A stretch of DNA of 64,000 nucleotides from Codonopsis lanceolata (lineage: Eukaryota > Streptophyta > Magnoliopsida > Asterales > Campanulaceae), in the NCBI GenBank assembly GCA_013146195.2, contig CM028378.1:35996227-36060226 (forward strand), read 5' to 3'. Below the pieces are notes generated by a model, which was given only the letters and a program-made list of their open reading frames with translations, was not told the DNA's origin and searched no databases. Position 1 is the first letter of the stretch; each line of letters opens with the position of its first letter. The translations under genes were made by a program, and so were the position numbers. Below, piece after piece: positions 57,625 to 64,000 of this stretch.

Positions 57625-59029
57625 TGTAACATCCCAAACTCGCAATATCTATGATATTTAAATATACTAGGATCAAATGAATTTAAGCTAGCCCAAATTT
57701 TAATTTAATATTTTATAATATAATTTATATTATTATAGAAATTTTTGTTTATTACATCTATCTAGACTAATTGGCACAGTGACTGAAGCACTGAGTTTTA
57801 TCAAATTGAGGGACATGATTACCTTTAGATTAATCTAGCTAGCTCGTTTGTTACTTTAATAAAGATATTCTATAAAACTGTGTCATAAACCATCTTTTCT
57901 CGGTGTACCATAATCTATATTATAAAACAGTTTCCTTCATACATGTATAATTTATTAGGGCTATTCAGATGTAAGGATTTATTTTTTTACTAACATTCTA
58001 CGGTTGTCATTAATTTGAACCACCAAACATGCGAATGTCAGTTATTCACCTCATATATTACAGTTTTACAGTTATTTTTTTTACGATATTACAGTAATCT
58101 TTTTTATGGTTTCTTCTCAGCGAACATCAGTTATATCTAATGGGGCAGGATATTTTTATGTTAGGTCTAGATTTAGTGTTTAACTGAGTCAGTTATTATT
58201 TTATTGAGATATTACGGAACTAAGATTTATTGTTTTATACTTATTGTTTTATAGTATATCTAAAGGGACTAGATTTTTTTTGTCCGGCCTAGAATATTTT
58301 AAAAAAAAATAAGAATCAATTTAATTTTTTTCCAGCCTGGTTTTTGTTGTCCGGCCTAGATTTATTGTTTACAAATATTTAGTTTATAGTTTCTTAATTG
58401 ATTGTTATCGTAATCGGCTAAATCTCAATTTAATTTTGTCCAATTTAGATTTAATTTTTTTAAAAAAAAAGTTTGTTAGTAAGTTTTGTAATTTTAAATA
58501 TTTGTATTTAATTTCTTTCTTTTTTTATTTTTTTGCTAAATTTCCCTTATTAGTCTCAAATCTTTGTGATTTCGGTTTCGAAATAGTATTTTGTTAGCTC
58601 ACTTTGTCTCATTCAATTTATTTTATGGTTTTTATTTGCTGAGATTTTTATTTTTAACTTTATCTTAATTAACATATGTAAAGTTGGTGTGTGTAAAAGA
58701 GAGTGCTTTTGGATGCTTAATTATACTCTTTTTAGATGAATTACATAATTTCTTTATTTTTGGGATATCGTCATTTATTTGTGTAGTGTATATTGATTCG
58801 ATCCCTACAAAACCTCAAGCATGCATTAATTTCTTCGCATCATTCTCGCTTCATATATTGATCACGTCTATACTGACACCGTGTCATAGGCAAGGACACG
58901 AAATCTAGTATATATATATATAATATGATTATTTCAAATGAATCAGATTTCCTCACAATTGTTGTGAATTGATTTTTTCCAATCATCTCAGTCAAAATAT
59001 GGAAATAGATGAGAAAATGGAACACATCA
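57625..59029. mobile_element. Weak LTR-like candidate
   Basis: TGTAACATCCCAAACTCGC is a common type of plant gypsy LTR border. A CA followed by aagtt at 59030-59034 would match aagtt before 57625. The ends do not mirror beyond TG/CA and such a match may arise by chance. The interior is T-rich and unrecognised. Confidence 0.3.
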
Positions 59030-60000
59030 AAGTTGATCTTCATTTGATTTTGACATTCTTCTTAAGTATATGCATAATCAAGTGATAATGGAAGAGGAAA
59101 ACAAAAGGGAATTTGAACTTTTCGAATTCGAAAAAAATAAATGTTGATTTTTGCTTATCCATTGCATTACTAATTAATACATCAAATTAATAAACACATA
59201 TTTTGACAAACTCACCCCTTGGTTACGTGTTCATATTAAGTTGTCTATAACAATGTTACTTCCTCAATTATGCTCCTACAGAATTTTCTAATTCAAAAAT
59301 ATCAAACGATGTTAGGTTACCGTCCACATGAACAATATAGTTATTATTTTTTATTTCGTAAACGTTTAATCAATAAAATTCACGGCTTCATGTTACATAA
59401 TAAAAAACCAATATTGAAAAAATTGTCAACTGAATATTGAGAAAACATGTGATCATTGCATATTGAAACAAAAAAAATTAAAAATATAATTGTGAAAAAT
59501 CAATCCAATAGTAAATTCATGTTTTGAAATCATGTAGTAATGTCTTAATACCTTTCATCTATCAATAAAAATTGATTCTAAATATTAATTTTGAATTGAT
59601 TAAATATGGTAATAATTAATACCTACAATATTGTTAAATTTATTTTCATAAAAAATATTGTTTAAATTAAATTAATATATAAGATTATAGTAATGAAGTA
59701 TCACATATTTTGGTTAATAAATAATTTAATTGTTTAATGTTTTTATAATGAAAGAAAAAACGAGTCATAAGCATGATCAAAAAAATATGAAGTATCTATT
59801 AAGGAAAAAAGCTGAAATAAAAAACTATATTGTTCGTTGATGTGTAGATAGTTCGAATGCAATGTAGAAATAAGAAATATATTGCTCAATTTCATATGAC
59901 AAATTATTAATTTAGGGATAGTTTACATTAGTTTGAAGTAATAAGTAATAATGTAGTGAATAAGTAAAAAAATGTAGTCAAAATAGCATATCTACACATT
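59030..60000. other. Unassigned AT-rich region
   Basis: No coding, repeat or element ends recognised. Confidence 0.5.
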
Positions 60001-60190
60001 TGATTATATATTTTATTGACTTGAATCGTAATTTGGTCACCTTACTTTCACACTTTTTACAATAAGCTAACTCTACTATTATTATTTTCAATTTAGTCAT
60101 TGTACTTGCCTATATATTGCATTTTGGTCACCAGGAGTTATTTCTATATGTTATGTTGGATGTAAATGATCGAAAAAAAAACATAAATGC
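60000..60190 (-). repeat. Dispersed repeat, partial copy C
   Basis: TTTGGTCACCTTACTTTCAC..., TAAGCTAACTCTACTATTAT and TTTAGTCATTGTACTTGCC resemble the reverse complement of 11390-11470. It stops at the LTR-like border at 60209. Confidence 0.4.
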
Positions 60191-60208
60191 CCTTTTGTGT
60201 TTGGAACA

Positions 60209-62090
60209 TGTAATGTTCCAAACTCGATACCGACACTGCGGTCTCACAGTATGGTCACGTCACCAACAATCAATGTTTACAAATCATAATAAATCTCATA
60301 ACTCGTAATTTATAAATAATAATATCTCCAACTGTGGCTAAAATATAACCACCAAATATCCAAAACTAAACCCAAAATAAAACCAACTCAAATTAATTTA
60401 AACTTTCGAAGTGCTAATTAATGAAATCATTAATGTCTAATATCCTTGAATAGCATTCACTCGCCTGCTCAAAATAAATCGTGCATCTAGTAAAAATATT
60501 TTCACCTGGAAAAGAAAATAAGAAAGGGTGAGCGAACAATGTTCAATAAGTTCATATACAACCCCTCCGGTTACTAAGGAAAAGTTGACCGAAATAAATC
60601 AAAGGTTTCAAAATGAAAGTTCAAATATCCATAATGCGTAAGTCAAATAGTCAAAGTTCAATATTCCAGATTGCAAATATATTTTAACAAGATTCCAAGT
60701 GAAAGATAGATACAACATATGACTCGAGTAATCCAATTGTCATCAACCGTCTCATACCAGCTGGCGACAACGGACGACTCACACACACACATATATAGGA
60801 TTCCAAATAAAAGATAACGACGCAAAAGACCACTCGAATTGTCAAATTGTCACCAGCCGTCCCATACCAGATAGAGACAACGACCAACTCACAGATACCA
60901 AGATCACCTAAGCGGTCAAAGACCTATTTGAACAATGTTTCGAAAAGTGCAAAGGAGGCCATAAGGGTAAAGTGCCAAAGGGGTATATTCGGATTACAAC
61001 CACATATTTAGTGGTTTAAAGTATGTCGAAAGGTCACATTAACTTGTGACTAGGTACGTATATCAAAGGGTCACATAAACTTGTGACCGGTTGTTTGATT
61101 TAGTGATCAAGGTAAGAACTTTTAAGGAGATAAACAATTTTCTCAAACTCATGCATAAGCAATAATCAATTCATGTATCAAAAATGGTATCTTACATGAG
61201 ACTTTAACAAGCATGTGAGATTTAACGAAAAAGCACAATAATGAGTAAGAATGAATTAAATTCGACGAATTTCAAAATCAATAACTGACATGAAGTCGGT
61301 ACATATTGCGAAAGACGTACATATCTCAAGAAAGTAGCGGAAGCCTAACAAATTGAAACGAATGAATTCAAAAGACCTAAACGAAATATAATCTCTTACC
61401 TTTTAGGGCTAAATCTAACTATACGTAAAAATGTAGCTACTCGTGTGGGCCCAAATCTAAAATACAAATACAAAATTTAATTAATTACACAATAACAATT
61501 TTAGTAACTATCTTATCCTCAAAACCATATTCTCGAACCAATATTTATCAATCCCTCTTGACAACCATGTTTATAATCCGTTTATAAAACAACCACTGAA
61601 CCTCGCCTCCAATTTTATTATATCGGAGCAGACCATAAACAATCAACATCACACTTACTGCTCAAATATTTCCACAAGTGAAAGTCACAATCCAATACAT
61701 TCCTTGTACAATTATTTCTATTGTTATAAAAATGAAGAAATCAACTTCTACTTATCCAACTAATATACAACCGTTCTCTCCCTCTCCCATATATTAGCAC
61801 CATTCAATACTCCCACATGCATACACTAATACACACTGTCCGAGTCCAAAACCCCATATAAATCATACTAACGGTGTTAATTAATTGGATGAAATCAAAC
61901 CTGATTGTGTGATCTTTGTCAAAAGCTTTCCTTTCTCCAAAAGCCAACTCCTTTACTCCGCCCCTCAATCTTTCTCTTCTTAATTGTTTTAAATTTTCAC
62001 CCTAATGCCTTCTTTTATACTCTAGTACTTATTAGGGTTTTCTTAACTCTAATCAAAAAGCCTAAAAAAATAAGCGTAAACTATTAAGGT
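60209..62090 (-). mobile_element. LTR-like region, minus orientation
   Basis: The plus-strand border TGTAATGTTCCAAACTCGAT is the mirror of a ...GAACATTACA LTR end. A minus-strand promoter-like GAGTATAAAAGAAGGC lies at about 62024. The stretch AATAAGAAAGGGTGAGCGAAC near 60520 is a phrase I associate with plant gypsy LTRs. The outer border was not found; no domains are present. Confidence 0.42.
60688..60905. repeat. Two ~110-bp tandem units in the LTR-like region
   Basis: GATTCCAAGTGAAAGATA and GATTCCAAATAAAAGATA each lead to CCGTC(T/C)CATACCAG and ACAACGGACGACTCAC or ACAACGACCAACTCAC, about 110 bp apart. Confidence 0.8.
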
Positions 62091-62330
62091 AGAATATAAT
62101 TGAAAAAATTACAAGTCGATACATCTTTTAAAACATGTTTTTAAATGAATCCAACTATTTTTTTGACATATTTTTAGATATATATTTTTAGGCAAAGGTA
62201 CATCGCTATCCTTTGGAATCCATATAGCTGCTCGACGCCTTTGAAAGCTCACACACACAGAGATACACAAAGTAACTCTCTCACTCTTTCTCCCCCCCTT
62301 CTCTCTCCATCTCTCTCTCTCTCCGTCCCC

Positions 62331-62572
62331 CGAGGCATAGCCGAGTGGTAAAAGGAGGGGGACATAAGATGCTGGAGGCATGCAGCGTGGGTTCGATACT
62401 TGGTGGAAGCACTTTGTTTTCTTCTGAGGTTGGACCTTGTATGTGTTATCAGTTGCACTGTTCTCAAACCCTGTATCATTTCGGGCACATCTCGCGATTT
62501 TCCTGGTAGTAGCAATGAGGGACCGGAATTACTACCCCAGGATTCAACCTGGTTAAAAAAAAAAAAAAAAAA
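62331..62572 (+). mobile_element. tRNA-derived SINE, about 240 bp
   Basis: A pol III A box, TAGCCGAGTGG (62338-62348), and B box, GGTTCGATACT (62390-62400), sit about 42 bp apart, as in a tRNA head. An unrelated body and an 18-A tail follow (62555-62572). The head resembles tRNA-Ser/Leu. Insertion into a CT tract hides the TSD, because CT runs occur on both sides. Confidence 0.85.
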
Positions 62573-62579
62573 TCTCTCT

Positions 62580-64000
62580 CTCTCTCCCTCATTTCTCGTA
62601 CCGATACCAACTTTACAGAATTTGAATTCCAAGGGTATAATTGTTCTTCTGAAATCAGAAGCGACTCACCTCAATCCTCTAAACAGAGGTAAACACCATT
62701 TCATTCTCAATCACAAGACTTGCATTTCTTTTTGATTTTGTTTTTTACAGTTTTCATTTTGCTCATTTCAACTCTACTTGTTTCTACTCAATTGGTGTTG
62801 GATCTTTACATTAACTTGATCCTTTTTGGTTTTAATCATCCTTTTGGGTTTAATCATCTCCTTTTGGTGTTGGATCTCATGGAGTTCCCGTCTTTGAGTT
62901 TGCTTGCTCTGAGGTAGGGATGGGGGAAGAAGAGAGTTTTCGGCTTATTCAAGCCTTTGACTACGAACCCTGACGAGTGAAATCTCTTTCCTTATATTTT
63001 CATTCTGGATTCCTTTTTTTAGGAGCTTCAAAGCGAGGAGTCAGAGATCTATTGCAAGACGGAAATGCCTTCGTCGATCTCTTCCAGCAGCTAAGGCCTA
63101 ATTTAGTTCCTTTGATCGTCGAATCACTTAGCCGAGACCAGAGGAATACCTTTCTCAAGAGGTGAAGACGGAGGAAGAAAAGGAAATTCTCGCATAGCGA
63201 AGGAATGCTCGAAAGACTAAGTGATTTGCATCAATGGTCTGCTTGGGTAGGTTGAAAGTGGTGGGGAGTGGGTCAGTGGGCAAACGCTGCTTAATCTTCC
63301 CAATCTGAGATGTTTTCTTCATTTCAAATCCAATCTTAATTACTGTAGACTTGAGCTCTGTTGAGGGTCCCGGGAATGCAGATTTAGGTCAACTTCTCAA
63401 GCTGACTTTAGGCTTCCGTTGTCTGGTTCCACTGGGCTTGAATTCAGTTCTTTTGATTACGTACACCATTGTACTGCTGCTGATGAGGAATCATTTATTG
63501 CATATGCACAACTGACAGCTTATTAAGCCCAGAGATCCCCTCTTATTGGATTATCTTGATACGTTGAATAATCTTTTCTCTTGTTGGCTGAGTGCTGCCA
63601 TGTTTTGACGTTAATTTCAGTGATGGGATTTTCTTCGGTTTTGTTTTGAGCAATTGATATACCTTGCGTTACTATCTCACAGCGTTTAGTTGAGTGGAAT
63701 GGTAACGGGAAATCATGTGATATCAAGTGAGAATAATTTGTCATTTATTTGGAACTGAAAATATTTCGAGCCAGTACTACTTGTAGATTTTATAACTTTA
63801 GGGCTTTAGAGAATCTTAACTTCATTAGCAAAATCTAAATTATTCCCTTCTCTCTATTCATAATTTGCAACTTTAACATCATTTTTTAGGAATCACATTC
63901 TCGTAGAACCCAGATTAAAGATATCTTAATTGTTGTGCTTTGGGTATATGCTGGTCTAACTATCATTTTTGTAGCTTTACTTGGACAGTGATGGAGAGTA
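62580..64000 (+). other. Unassigned region, possibly transcribed
   Basis: Base use is less AT-biased than the repeats to the left. Short frames such as MGEEESFRLIQAFDYEP (about 62919) and VRDLLQDGNAFVDLFQQLRP (about 63036-63095, ending FLKR at a TGA near 63163) look protein-like. They are not joined by an obvious intron pair. The window ends before a gene can be recognised. Confidence 0.35.

Noticed and set aside
1..64000. Search for tRNA genes, rRNA, CRISPR arrays, or bacterial-type operons
   Set aside because: None seen. The only tRNA-like head belongs to the SINE; repeat arrays are microsatellite or transposon-derived.

Overview
Nuclear DNA of a flowering plant, most likely a eudicot. It is AT-rich, holds one intron-rich gene, and is otherwise packed with plant-type transposons (Ty1/copia, Ogre-like and other Ty3/gypsy, LINE, SINE, hAT, Mutator, PIF/Harbinger, Stowaway-like and Helitron). 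Nothing prokaryotic was seen: no operon, CRISPR array or rRNA. I cannot name the species.

Layout. 1-4248: a decayed Ty1/copia element on the minus strand, cut by the window edge. 6288-6922: a Ty3/gypsy RT/RNase H scrap. 6923-10601: the 5' part of an Ogre/Tat-like element on the minus strand, with a 1.75-kb LTR and a tRNA-Arg primer site. 11.2-18.1 kb: a repeat field with an element set inside (TA)n microsatellites, 193-bp tandem arrays, a roughly 0.8-kb inverted duplication and a Helitron-type 3' end. 19316-32740: the only convincing host gene, a complete 25-exon TOPLESS-family corepressor (TPR4-like) on the minus strand. Joining the exons gives 3411 nt with no internal stop, 1136 codons. Several of its introns carry MITEs or duplications. 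33-37.7 kb: MITEs and a probable 1.4-kb solo LTR. 37738-49865: a region bounded by a perfect 8-bp repeat that I read as one broken autonomous hAT transposon. Transposase pieces lie in order at its left and right, with at least six other elements nested between. 49.9-57.4 kb: more MITEs, a 901-bp Helitron nested in a Stowaway-like MITE, and a probable solo LTR. 57.4-62.3 kb: mostly unrecognised or LTR-like sequence. 62331-62572: a tRNA-derived SINE. 62.6-64 kb: unassigned, possibly the edge of another gene.

The main result is how many insertions can be resolved to the base from their target-site duplications (TSDs). hAT (8 bp): agcacaat, aacttgag, gtatttaa, attacgac, plus three imperfect pairs. 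Mutator (9 bp): taaatgtta. LTR elements (5 bp): ttcct, ttacc. PIF/Harbinger: TAA. Stowaway-like: TA. Two elements appear to carry captured host sequence. I saw no new protein system; the interest lies in the nested transposon history and in repeat structures that could form hairpins. All coordinates were read by eye and may be off by one or two bases.
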